From positions 1-36,392 of the forward strand of contig NZ_CANMRA010000034.1 in NCBI RefSeq assembly GCF_947500125.1: a stretch of 36,392 bases of DNA, written 5' to 3'. This stretch comes from an uncultured Kocuria sp. (GTDB taxonomy: Bacteria; Actinomycetota; Actinomycetes; Actinomycetales; Micrococcaceae). Both the position numbers and the translations under genes were made by a program. Under the pieces are notes generated by a model that was not told where the DNA came from, did no database searches, and saw nothing but the letters and a program-made list of their open reading frames with translations. Numbering within the stretch: the stretch's first letter is position 1; each line of letters opens with the position of its first letter. Of the stretch, positions 23,968-31,427 are shown piece after piece.

Positions 23968-25814
23968 GAATCGCAATGGTCTCCGAGCACGCCAGTCCGC
24001 TGGCCGCCCTCGGCGGGGTCGACGCCGGCGGGCAGAACGTCTACGTGGCCGCCCTCGCGGCGGGCCTCGCCCGCCTGGGCCACGATGTGGTCGTGTACAC
24101 GCGCCGCGACGACGCCGGGCTCCCCGACGTGGTCGAGCTCGCCCCCGGGGCCCGCGTGGTCCACGTCCCCGCGGGGCCCCCGAGCGTCCTGCCCAAGGAC
24201 GACCTCGCCCCGTACATGGACGAGTTCGGCCGCTGGCTCGCGCGCGACTGGGCCCGGGACGGGGTCCCCGACCTCGTGCACGCCCACTTCTGGATGTCCG
24301 GGATCGCGGCGCGCCGCGCCGCCGGGACGATGCAGATCCCCGTGGTGCAGACCTTCCACGCGCTCGGAGCCGTCAAGCGCCGGCACCAGGGCGCCGCCGA
24401 CACCAGCCCCACCGGCCGGCTCGCGGCCGAGAACGAGCTCGTCGCGGCGGCCGACCTCGTGCTGGCCACCTGCCGCGACGAGCGGGCCGAGCTCCTGGCC
24501 CTCGGCGGGGACCCGTCGCGGATCGACGTGGTCCCGTGCGGCGTGGACCTCGACGCCTTCGTCCCCGCCCCGCCTCCCGCCGCCGGCCGGCGGCCCCGGA
24601 TCGTGGCGCTCGGCCGGCTCGTGGAGCGCAAGGGCGTGGACGTCGTCGTGCGCGCCCTCGCCGAGCTGCCCGGCGCGGAGCTCGTCGTGGCGGGCGGTCC
24701 CGACCGCGCCGAGCTGGACCGCGATCCCGAGGCCCTGCGGCTGCGGGCGCTGGCCCGGGAGCTCGGCGTGGCGGACCGTGTGGAGCTGCTCGGCCGAGTG
24801 GACCACGACGACGCCGCCGCGCTGCTCGCCACCGCGGACGTCGTCGCCTGCACCCCCTGGTACGAGCCGTTCGGCATGGTCCCGCTCGAGGCGATGGCGT
24901 GCGCCCGCCCCGTGGTGGGCAGCGCCGTCGGCGGCCTGCTCGACAGCATCGAGCACGGCGTGACCGGTCTGCACGTCCCCCCGCGGGACGTCTCCGCGAC
25001 CGCGGCCGCCCTGGGCACCCTCCTCGAGGACCCCGCTCTGGCGGCCCGCATGGGACGTGCCGGGCGCGAGCGCGTGGAGCGGCTCTTCGGCTGGCGGCGC
25101 GTGGCCCAGGAGACGGAGCGCTCCTACGCCCGCGTCGTCGCCCGGCACCGCCGGGAGCACCCCCCGTTGGTCGGGCAGACCGAGCGCTGGCTCGGCGCCC
25201 ACCTGGACGAGCTGACGGTCGCCGCCCGGGACGCCGCCCAGCACGCCGACGTCGTGGACCGGTGGGGCGCACGCCTGGCCGGGCTGCTCACGGACGGCGG
25301 GCGCGTGCTCGCCGTGGGCAACGGCGGCAGCGCCGCGGAGGCCCAGCACTTCACCGCGGAGCTCGTCGGCCGCTTCGTCGACGACCGGCGGCCGCTGTCC
25401 GCCGTGTGCCTGTCCGCGGAGACCTCGAGCCTCACGGCCATCGTCAACGACTACGGCGTGGAGGAGGTCTTCGCCCGCCAGGTCCAGGCCCACGGCCGGG
25501 CCGGCGACGTGCTCGTGGTGCTCTCCACCAGCGGCCGCAGCCCGAACGTGCTGGCCGCGGCCGACCGGGCGCGGGAGCACGGCCTGCACGTCTGGGCGCT
25601 CACCGGCCCCGGCCCCAATCCGCTGACCGAGCGGGCGGACGAGTCCCTGACCGTCGCCGCGCCCAGCACCTCGGTGATCCAGGAGGTCCACCTCATGCTG
25701 CTGCACGCGATCTGCGCCGCCGTGGACGCCCGGCTCGCGCCGCCCGCCGGGCCCGTGACGCCGGCCGAGGCCGACAGACCGGCCAGGACGGCCGTGCGGG
25801 CGGGGGTCGCATGA
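23964..25814 (+). CDS. GT4 glycosyltransferase fused to GmhA-like phosphoheptose isomerase
   Basis: A 616-residue fusion. Residues ~1-395 are a GT4 transferase: start MRIAMVSEHASPLAALGGVDAGGQ, DLVHAHFWMSG, VVPCGVDLDAF, ALGRLVERKGVDVVV and the E-x7-E pair E301/E309 in EPFGMVPLEAMACARPVVG. Residues ~405-600 are a SIS domain matching sedoheptulose-7-phosphate isomerase GmhA: GNGGSAAEAQHF at 452-463, ELVGRF, STSGRSPNVLAAADRA, and the zinc/catalytic QEVHL (E574, H576) followed by LLHAICAAVD. The isomerase makes D-glycero-D-manno-heptose 7-phosphate from sedoheptulose 7-phosphate, the first step of heptose nucleotide synthesis. Start and stop are ATGA overlaps with both neighbours. A single polypeptide thus carries the first biosynthetic step and a transferase. 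Confidence 0.92.
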   Translation: MRIAMVSEHASPLAALGGVDAGGQNVYVAALAAGLARLGHDVVVYTRRDDAGLPDVVELAPGARVVHVPAGPPSVLPKDDLAPYMDEFGRWLARDWARDGVPDLVHAHFWMSGIAARRAAGTMQIPVVQTFHALGAVKRRHQGAADTSPTGRLAAENELVAAADLVLATCRDERAELLALGGDPSRIDVVPCGVDLDAFVPAPPPAAGRRPRIVALGRLVERKGVDVVVRALAELPGAELVVAGGPDRAELDRDPEALRLRALARELGVADRVELLGRVDHDDAAALLATADVVACTPWYEPFGMVPLEAMACARPVVGSAVGGLLDSIEHGVTGLHVPPRDVSATAAALGTLLEDPALAARMGRAGRERVERLFGWRRVAQETERSYARVVARHRREHPPLVGQTERWLGAHLDELTVAARDAAQHADVVDRWGARLAGLLTDGGRVLAVGNGGSAAEAQHFTAELVGRFVDDRRPLSAVCLSAETSSLTAIVNDYGVEEVFARQVQAHGRAGDVLVVLSTSGRSPNVLAAADRAREHGLHVWALTGPGPNPLTERADESLTVAAPSTSVIQEVHLMLLHAICAAVDARLAPPAGPVTPAEADRPARTAVRAGVA

Positions 25815-27223
25815 GCGCCCCGCGCATCGTCGTGGTGGGCGACGCCCTGCTGGACCGGGACGTCTCCGGCACCTCGACCCGCCTGAGCCCCGACGCGCCG
25901 GTCCCCGTGGTGGACGTCGACGCCGTGTTCGCCAGCCCCGGCGGGGCGGGCCTGGCGGCGCTGCTGTGCGCGGAGCCGCCGTCCGTCGGCGCCGGGCCGA
26001 CGGCGGTCGCCGTGACCCTCCTGGCCCCGGCCGCGGACGACGCCGCCGGACGGGAGCTGGCCGGCTCGCTCGGCGAGGTGGCCCTGGAGCGCCTGGGGCA
26101 CGAGGGCGGGACCCGCACCAAGACCCGCGTCCGCAGCTCGGGCCAGACCCTCGTGCGCGTGGACGAGGGCGGGCCCGGCACCCCGGTGGGCGTCACCACC
26201 GAGCAGGTGGCCGCCGTCCTGGCCGGGGCGGACGCCGTCCTGGTCTCCGACTACGGGGGAGGCGTCACCCGCGACCCCGCCGTGCGCGCCGCCCTCGAGG
26301 ACCACGCCCGCACCGGCGTGGTGGTGTGGGACCCCCACCCGCGCGGCGGCGCCCCCGTGCCCGGGTGCACGCTCGTCACCCCGAACGCCGCCGAGGCGGC
26401 CGCAACCCTCGAGGGATCCGGCCCCGGGTCCCCCCGGGAGCTCGCGGGCGTGCTGCGCCGGCACTGGGGCGCCCGCGCCGTGGCCGTCACGGCCGGTGCG
26501 GACGGGGCCTACCTGGCGACGACCACCGGGACCGCACTGGTTCCCGCGGCGCCCGTGCAGAACACCGACCCCTGCGGGGCCGGGGACCGGTTCGCCTCCG
26601 CGGCGGCCCTCGCCCTCGGCGGCGGCGCGGACGTGACGGCCGCCGTGGAGACCGCCGTCGAGGCGGCGGGCCAGTGGGTCGCCGCGGGCGGCGCGGCCAC
26701 CTATCGCACGCGGCGCGCCGCCGGCGTCCACGCCCGCCCGGCCCTGCACCCGGGTGCCGAGCGGCTGCCCCGCGAGGTGCAGGAGCTGCTGGGCGAGGTG
26801 CGCGGGCGCGGCGGGACCGTGGTGGCCACCGGTGGCTGCTTCGACGTCCTGCACGCCGGCCACATCGCCTCCCTCGACGCCGCGCGGCGGCTCGGCGACG
26901 CCCTCGTGGTGCTCCTGAACTCGGACGACTCCGTGCGCCGGCTCAAGGGCCCGGGCCGGCCCGTGGTCGGCGAGGCCGACCGCGCCCGCGTGCTCGGGGC
27001 CCTGCGCAGCGTCGACGCGGTCGTCCTCTTCGACGAGGACGACCCGCGCGCGGCCCTGAACCTCCTCCGCCCCGACGTGTGGGTCAAGGGCGGGGACTAC
27101 ACGCCCGAGCAGCTGCCCGAGGCCGTCGACGTGCGCGGCTGGGGCGGCCGCGTCACGGTGCTGCCGTACCTGTCGGGGCGCTCGACCACCGCGATCCTGC
27201 AGAGGGCCGGCCGTGAGCGCTGA
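25811..27223 (+). CDS. hldE: bifunctional heptose-7-phosphate kinase / heptose-1-phosphate adenylyltransferase
   Basis: A 470-residue protein with the two-domain layout of HldE (RfaE). Residues ~1-315 are a PfkB-type kinase: VVGDALLDRDVSGTSTRLSP then DAPVPVVDVD (near the E. coli HldE start), the GG of FASPGGAG, and D253-PC-GAGD259 with the catalytic Asp; the usual 'DTTGAGD' reads DPCGAGD. Residues ~335-470 are an adenylyltransferase: GGCFDVLHAGH (HxGH at 348-351), LNSDDSVRRLKGPGRPV, KGGDY (426-430) and SGRSTTAI. It phosphorylates D-glycero-D-manno-heptose 7-phosphate at C1 and later attaches AMP to give ADP-heptose. ATG 25811 overlaps the previous stop, and its end overlaps the next GT9 gene by 11 bases. 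Confidence 0.93.
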   Translation: MSAPRIVVVGDALLDRDVSGTSTRLSPDAPVPVVDVDAVFASPGGAGLAALLCAEPPSVGAGPTAVAVTLLAPAADDAAGRELAGSLGEVALERLGHEGGTRTKTRVRSSGQTLVRVDEGGPGTPVGVTTEQVAAVLAGADAVLVSDYGGGVTRDPAVRAALEDHARTGVVVWDPHPRGGAPVPGCTLVTPNAAEAAATLEGSGPGSPRELAGVLRRHWGARAVAVTAGADGAYLATTTGTALVPAAPVQNTDPCGAGDRFASAAALALGGGADVTAAVETAVEAAGQWVAAGGAATYRTRRAAGVHARPALHPGAERLPREVQELLGEVRGRGGTVVATGGCFDVLHAGHIASLDAARRLGDALVVLLNSDDSVRRLKGPGRPVVGEADRARVLGALRSVDAVVLFDEDDPRAALNLLRPDVWVKGGDYTPEQLPEAVDVRGWGGRVTVLPYLSGRSTTAILQRAGRER

Positions 27224-28247
27224 GCCGGCCGCCTCCACCGCTGCCCCCGCTGCTTTTCCCACGGCCGGGACCGCGCCGGGCCGGCGGGCCGTGGACCCCG
27301 CGAGCATCGGCCCGGGGGACGTGCTCGTGCTGCGGGCGCTGGGACTCGGGGACGCCCTGACGGCCGTGGCCCCCCTGCGGGGCCTGCGCCGGATGCTGCC
27401 CGACCACCGGATCGTGCTCGCCGCCCCGTCCGCGGTGGGGTCCTGGCTGGCCGGGCTCGGCGTGGTCGACGGCGTGCTCCCGCTCCCCGGGCTCGTGCCG
27501 CTGCCGCCCACCCCCGGCGGGCACGTGGCCGTGAACCTGCACGGGCGCGGGCCGCTCAGCCACGAGCTGCTCCTGGCCTCCCGGCCCGAGCGGCTCATCG
27601 GCTTCGCCGCCCCGGAGGCCGCTCACGACGGCCCGCCGTGGCGGGCGGACGAGCACGAGGTGCGGCGCTGGTGCCGGCTGGTGGACGAGGCCGGTGGCCC
27701 GTGCGGCCCCGAGGACCTGCGCCTGCGCGCCCACCGTCCCGCGCCGGGGGACGCTCCCGTGCTGATCCACCCGGGCGCCGCCTCCGCCGCGCGGCGCTGG
27801 CCCGCCGAGCGCTGGCGGGAGGTCGCCGGGGCCCTGGCCGCGGACGGGCACCGGATCGTGGTGACCGGCTCCCCGGCCGAGGCGGAGCTCGCCGCCGCCG
27901 TCGTGGCCGGGATCGACGCCGCGCAGGACCGGTGCGGCGCCCTGGACCTGGACGGGCTGGCCCGCACCGTCGGTGCGGCCTCCGTGGTGCTCAGCGCCGA
28001 CACCGGCGTGGCCCACGTGGCCACCGCCCTGGCGGTGCGCTCCGTGGTGCTCTTCGGCCCCACACCGCCCGCCTGGTGGGGGCCCGCCGTGGACCCCGAG
28101 CTGCACACCGTGCTGTGGCACGGCGACCCGGCCGCGCGGGCATGGGGCGACCCCCACGCGGACCGGCTCGACGAGCGCCTGGCCGCCGTCACCCCGGCCG
28201 AGGTCCTGGCCGCGGCCCGCGCCCAGCTGGACGCCGCCCGCACCTGA
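27213..28247 (+). CDS. GT9 family glycosyltransferase (heptosyltransferase-like)
   Basis: A 344-residue second GT9 enzyme. After an Ala/Pro-rich N-terminal tail of ~28 residues comes VLVLRALGLGDALTAVAPLRGLRRMLPDHRIVLAA, the standard GT9 opening with LGLGD. Later blocks are VLIHPGAASAARRWPAERWREVAGAL (the 'HPGs.....W' motif), IVVTGSPAEAELAAAV and VVLSADTGVAHVATALAVRSVVLFGPTPPAWWGP. The conserved Asp of the 'D.G..H' donor site is intact. GTG 27213 lies inside the end of hldE. Two GT9 enzymes flanking the ADP-heptose genes suggest that at least two heptose residues, or a heptose and a related sugar, are added to the glycan. Confidence 0.92.
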   Translation: MSAEPAASTAAPAAFPTAGTAPGRRAVDPASIGPGDVLVLRALGLGDALTAVAPLRGLRRMLPDHRIVLAAPSAVGSWLAGLGVVDGVLPLPGLVPLPPTPGGHVAVNLHGRGPLSHELLLASRPERLIGFAAPEAAHDGPPWRADEHEVRRWCRLVDEAGGPCGPEDLRLRAHRPAPGDAPVLIHPGAASAARRWPAERWREVAGALAADGHRIVVTGSPAEAELAAAVVAGIDAAQDRCGALDLDGLARTVGAASVVLSADTGVAHVATALAVRSVVLFGPTPPAWWGPAVDPELHTVLWHGDPAARAWGDPHADRLDERLAAVTPAEVLAAARAQLDAART

Positions 28248-28265
28248 CCCCGACCGGCCCCGATC

Positions 28266-28321
28266 CCTCGATCCCCGAGCCTTCGATCCCTGTCCTTCGA
28301 TCTCCGTCCTTCGAACCAGAG
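28266..28321. repeat. 14-bp degenerate direct repeats before the UXS-like gene
   Basis: Units related to CCTTCGATCCCTGT lie at 28266-28279, 28280-28293, 28294-28307 and 28308-28321, the last degraded and running into the ribosome site of the gene at 28329. They fill most of the 81-base gap after the second GT9 gene. They may be slippage products or a repeated protein-binding site. Confidence 0.7.
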
Positions 28322-28328
28322 GAGCACC

Positions 28329-29345
28329 GTGAACCCCACGACCGACGCGACCACCTCAGCGAGCACGGCCCGCCCGATCCGCCGCGCCGTCGTCACCGGC
28401 GGGACCGGCTTCCTGGGGAGCCACCTGTGCACCGAGCTGCGCCGCCGGGAGGTGGAGGTGGTGTGCCTCGACAACTTCCTCACCGGCTCGGCGGCCAACA
28501 TCGAGCACCTCGTGGGCGACCCCGGCTTCCGGCTCGTCCAGTGCGACGTCACCGACTACGTGCACGTGCCCGGGGACGTGGACCTCGTCCTGCACTTCGC
28601 GTCCCCGGCGTCCCCGATCGACTACCTGAAGCTGCCCATCCACACCCTGAAGGTCGGCTCGATCGGCACCCACCACGCCCTGGGCCTGGCCAAGGACAAG
28701 GGCGCGCGGTTCGTGCTGGCCTCCACCTCCGAGGTGTACGGCGACCCGCAGGTCCACCCGCAGCCGGAGAGCTACTGGGGCCACGTCAACCCGGTGGGCC
28801 CGCGGGGGGTCTACGACGAGGCCAAGCGCTTCGCCGAGGCCCTGACGGTCGCCTACCGCGCCGAGCACGGGGTGGACACGGCGATCGTGCGGATCTTCAA
28901 CACCTTCGGCCCCCGGATGCGGCCCTTCGACGGGCGCGCGATCCCCACGTTCATCCGCCAGGCCCTGGCCGGGGAGCCCCTCACCGTGGCCGGGGACGGC
29001 GCGCAGACGCGCTCCGTCTGCTACGTCTCCGACCTCGTGCGCGGCATCCTGGCCCTGGCCGACAGCGGGCACAGCGGCCCCATGAACATCGGCAACCCGC
29101 ACGAGCTGTCCGTGCTGCAGATCGCCCGCGACGTCATCGCGGCGACCGGCTCCTCCTCGGGGCTGGAGTTCGTCGAGCGCCCCGTCGACGACCCCATGGT
29201 GCGGCGCCCCGACACCACGCTCGCGACCGAGGTCCTCGGCTGGGCCCCGGAGGTCCCGTGGACGGAGGGGCTGGCGCACACGGTCGAGTGGTTCCGCGCG
29301 GGCGCCGACCTCTCGCGGTCCGGCGCCGCCGTGCGCTCCCGCTGA
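28329..29345 (+). CDS. UDP-glucuronate decarboxylase-like NAD-dependent SDR
   Basis: A 338-residue extended SDR closely resembling UDP-glucuronic acid decarboxylase (UXS), which makes UDP-xylose. After an 18-residue polar tail comes [14 protein letters not shown] (GxxGxxG). The UXS signature follows: [61 protein letters not shown] with Tyr162/Lys166, [10 protein letters not shown], and [22 protein letters not shown] 28329 follows GAGGAG by four bases. The reaction could differ (4-epimerase or dehydratase branches are related), but the decarboxylase motifs fit best. It could supply a pentose for the glycan. It does not look like HldD, the ADP-heptose 6-epimerase. Confidence 0.88.
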   Translation: MNPTTDATTSASTARPIRRAVVTGGTGFLGSHLCTELRRREVEVVCLDNFLTGSAANIEHLVGDPGFRLVQCDVTDYVHVPGDVDLVLHFASPASPIDYLKLPIHTLKVGSIGTHHALGLAKDKGARFVLASTSEVYGDPQVHPQPESYWGHVNPVGPRGVYDEAKRFAEALTVAYRAEHGVDTAIVRIFNTFGPRMRPFDGRAIPTFIRQALAGEPLTVAGDGAQTRSVCYVSDLVRGILALADSGHSGPMNIGNPHELSVLQIARDVIAATGSSSGLEFVERPVDDPMVRRPDTTLATEVLGWAPEVPWTEGLAHTVEWFRAGADLSRSGAAVRSR

Positions 29346-29346
29346 G

Positions 29347-29364
29347 CGGCCGGGACGCCGGCCG
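29347..29364. terminator. bidirectional hairpin between convergent glycan genes
   Basis: CGGCCGG (29347-29353) and CCGGCCG (29358-29364) form a 7-bp stem with a 4-base loop in the 31-base gap between the plus-strand SDR gene and the minus-strand GT2 gene. The position suits a bidirectional terminator; the stem is modest. Confidence 0.5.
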
Positions 29365-29376
29365 ACCGGGGACGGG

Positions 29377-30303
29377 TCAGCTGACGTAGCGCCGGGCGGC
29401 GCTGCTGCGCTGCGACTCCTCCAGCGCCAGGAACCGCCGCTCGACGTGCTCGGGCAGGGTCCGCCGCTCGCGCAGCACCCACGGCGCCCCGCGCAGGGCG
29501 TCGAGCAGGGCCAGTGCCGTGACCCGGTCCCGCGGGGCGGCGCCGACCACGTCCCGGGTCCGGCGCAGGGCCGCGCGCAGCGGCCGGCGCAGCCAGATGA
29601 ACCACAGCGTGTTGCGCAGTCCGTGCCGGCGCCGCAGGTGCGGGTCCCGGACCGTGGAGGCCTGGTGGTGGACCACGACGTCGGGCAGGTGCACGAGCTC
29701 CCAGCCCGCGGTCGCCAGATCCGCGGCCAGCAGTTCCTCCTCGCCGCCGAGCCACAGCCGCTCGCTGAACCCGCCCACCTCGAGGAACGCGGTCCGGCGG
29801 ACCACGGACGCCCCCGCGAGGAAGCTGCCCAGGGCGGGCCCGGGCATCCAGGCGGGGCCCTCGACGGGCGAATGCAGCAGCTCCGCGTTGATCGCGTCCT
29901 CCCGGGACCCGGGCTCCACCAGGATCCTGCCTGTGACCACGCCCAGCTGGGGATGGGCCTCCAGCGCGTCGGCCGCCCGGCGCAGGGACCCGGGCTCCCA
30001 CCAGGTGTCGTCGTCGCAGAAGGCCACGAACGGTGTGCTCACGCGCTCCAGGGCGACGTTGCGGCCCACGGCGCCGAGGTTGACGGGGCTCGCGACGAGC
30101 TCCGCCCAGGGGTGCCGCTCGCGGATCGCGTCGGCGGTGCCGTCCGCGGAGCCGTTGTCGACGACCACCACGTGCGGTCGTTCGGGGAGCTCCCGCAGCC
30201 GGGCCAGGGCCAGCAGGGCCTCGTCCCGGCGGTTGTGGGTGATCATCACGACCGCGACGCGCCCGTCGGGACCGGGCTCGGGGGTGGGGGCGGACTCGGT
30301 CAC
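29377..30303 (-). CDS. GT2 family glycosyltransferase
   Basis: A 308-residue GT-A glycosyltransferase: VAVVMITHNRRDEALLALARL, VVVVDNGSADGTADAI, the metal site FCDDDTWWEPGSL, GASVVRRTAFLEVGGFSERLWLGGEEELLAADLATAGW, then a HH motif (VVVHHQAS) and a C-terminal basic helical tail. Family members include rhamnosyl- and other surface-glycan transferases; the closest general pattern is the rhamnosyltransferase-like branch. GTG 30303 has GGAGGAG five bases upstream and overlaps the preceding stop as GTGA. It is the second gene of a two-gene minus-strand unit, convergent with the heptose operon, and most likely serves the same glycan. Confidence 0.9.
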   Translation of the reverse strand: MTESAPTPEPGPDGRVAVVMITHNRRDEALLALARLRELPERPHVVVVDNGSADGTADAIRERHPWAELVASPVNLGAVGRNVALERVSTPFVAFCDDDTWWEPGSLRRAADALEAHPQLGVVTGRILVEPGSREDAINAELLHSPVEGPAWMPGPALGSFLAGASVVRRTAFLEVGGFSERLWLGGEEELLAADLATAGWELVHLPDVVVHHQASTVRDPHLRRRHGLRNTLWFIWLRRPLRAALRRTRDVVGAAPRDRVTALALLDALRGAPWVLRERRTLPEHVERRFLALEESQRSSAARRYVS

Positions 30304-31199
30304 GGGCTCTCCTCCGGTGCGGTGGGGTCGGTGGGGTCGGTGGGGGCGGAGCCGCGCAGCAGCGCGAGCGCGGCCTCCGTGGTCGGGGACACCCGGCGCC
30401 GGACGCGCAGCGCGGCCGGCACCCGGGGGAGGGCGCCGAGCAGACCGCGGCGCCCCGTGCGGCCGCCGCGCAGGGCGCCCAGGGCTTCGTGGGCCACGAT
30501 CCGCCAGGGCCGGCGCAGGAGCGCGGTGAGCAGGCGGCTGCGCACCAGCCCGGTCTGCCGGCGCTCGTCCGTCCCCCGCCGCGGCGAGGGGTGGTGGTGG
30601 GCCCGGATCTCCGGCACGTAGGACAGCCGCCACCCGGCGTCGAACAGGTCGAGGGCGAGGCGCTCCTCCTCACCGGGGAAGCGCACGACGGCGTCGAAAC
30701 CGCCGGCCGCCAGGAACGCCGAGCGGCGCACGATCGCCCCGCAGCCCACGAAGCCGAGCAGGGCCGGGCCGGGGGAGCCGGTCGGGATGCCCAGCGGGGA
30801 CGCGGCCAGCACGGCGTTGAGCGGATCCGGGCGCTCCTCGGGGCCCACGGCGATGGACCCGGCGATCAGGCCCAGCCGGGGATGGGCGTCGAAGACGGCC
30901 GCGGCGCGCGCGAGCGCGCCGGGGGCCCACCACGAGTCGTCGTCGGCGAAGGCCACGTAGGGCGTGCGGGCGCGCCGCACGCCGACGGTCCGGGCCACGG
31001 CCCCGACGTTGCGGGGCAGCTCCACCACCTGCACGTGGGGGTGGGCGGCGCGCACCGCCTCCGCGGAGCCGTCCGTGGAGGCGTTGTCCACGACGACGAC
31101 GGGTCCCTCGTGCCGGCCCAGGTGCGCCACGAGCTCCTCCCGGCGGTTGCGGGTGGCCACGACCACCGTGACACGGTGCTGGGGGTCCGGGGCGTCCAT
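30300..31199 (-). CDS. GT2 family glycosyltransferase
   Basis: A 299-residue GT-A glycosyltransferase, clearly paralogous to its downstream neighbour: VTVVVATRNRREELVAHLGRH, VVVVDNASTDGSAEAVRAAHP, FADDDSWWAPGAL, GAIVRRSAFLAAGGFDAVVRFPGEEERLALDLFDAGW and IRAHHHPSPRRGTDERR. The shared 'HNRR/RNRR' opening, the WW after the DDD and the HH(H) motif show gene duplication. The C-terminal tail ends in a short Thr-Asp-Pro repeat. ATG 31199 has GGAAGGA four bases upstream. First gene of the minus-strand pair; divergent from the ATP-grasp operon across a 228-base gap. Confidence 0.9.
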   Translation of the reverse strand: MDAPDPQHRVTVVVATRNRREELVAHLGRHEGPVVVVDNASTDGSAEAVRAAHPHVQVVELPRNVGAVARTVGVRRARTPYVAFADDDSWWAPGALARAAAVFDAHPRLGLIAGSIAVGPEERPDPLNAVLAASPLGIPTGSPGPALLGFVGCGAIVRRSAFLAAGGFDAVVRFPGEEERLALDLFDAGWRLSYVPEIRAHHHPSPRRGTDERRQTGLVRSRLLTALLRRPWRIVAHEALGALRGGRTGRRGLLGALPRVPAALRVRRRVSPTTEAALALLRGSAPTDPTDPTAPEESP

Positions 31200-31375
31200 C
31201 GTGTCCTTCCGTCGGGTCCGCCGCGTCGCACCGGTGGAAGCGGCCGCGGGCCCGCCTCCGGGCGGACACGCCCTCCCATCGTAGGGGCACGTCCTCCGGG
31301 CGTCCGGTGCACCGCGCGTGGCACAATCGGGAGGGACCTCGGCACCCGGGTTACCGCTGCGAAATACGGCGCGTC

Positions 31376-31381
31376 CATACT
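31376..31381 (+). promoter_or_regulatory. possible -10 box for the ATP-grasp operon
   Basis: CATACT (31376-31381) lies 46 bases before the ATG at 31428. TTACCG at 31351-31356 could be a -35 box but the 19-base spacer is long. This is a weak suggestion; the rest of the 228-base divergent gap shows nothing else clear. Confidence 0.3.
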
Positions 31382-31427
31382 GCACGTACTGCCCGCCACG
31401 ACCCCGAAAGGCATGTGATCGCCCGAC

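Noticed and set aside
22813-23976. 387-codon minus-strand frame opposite the GT genes
   Set aside because: Antisense shadow in high-GC DNA without recognisable motifs, opposite genes with strong glycosyltransferase motifs.
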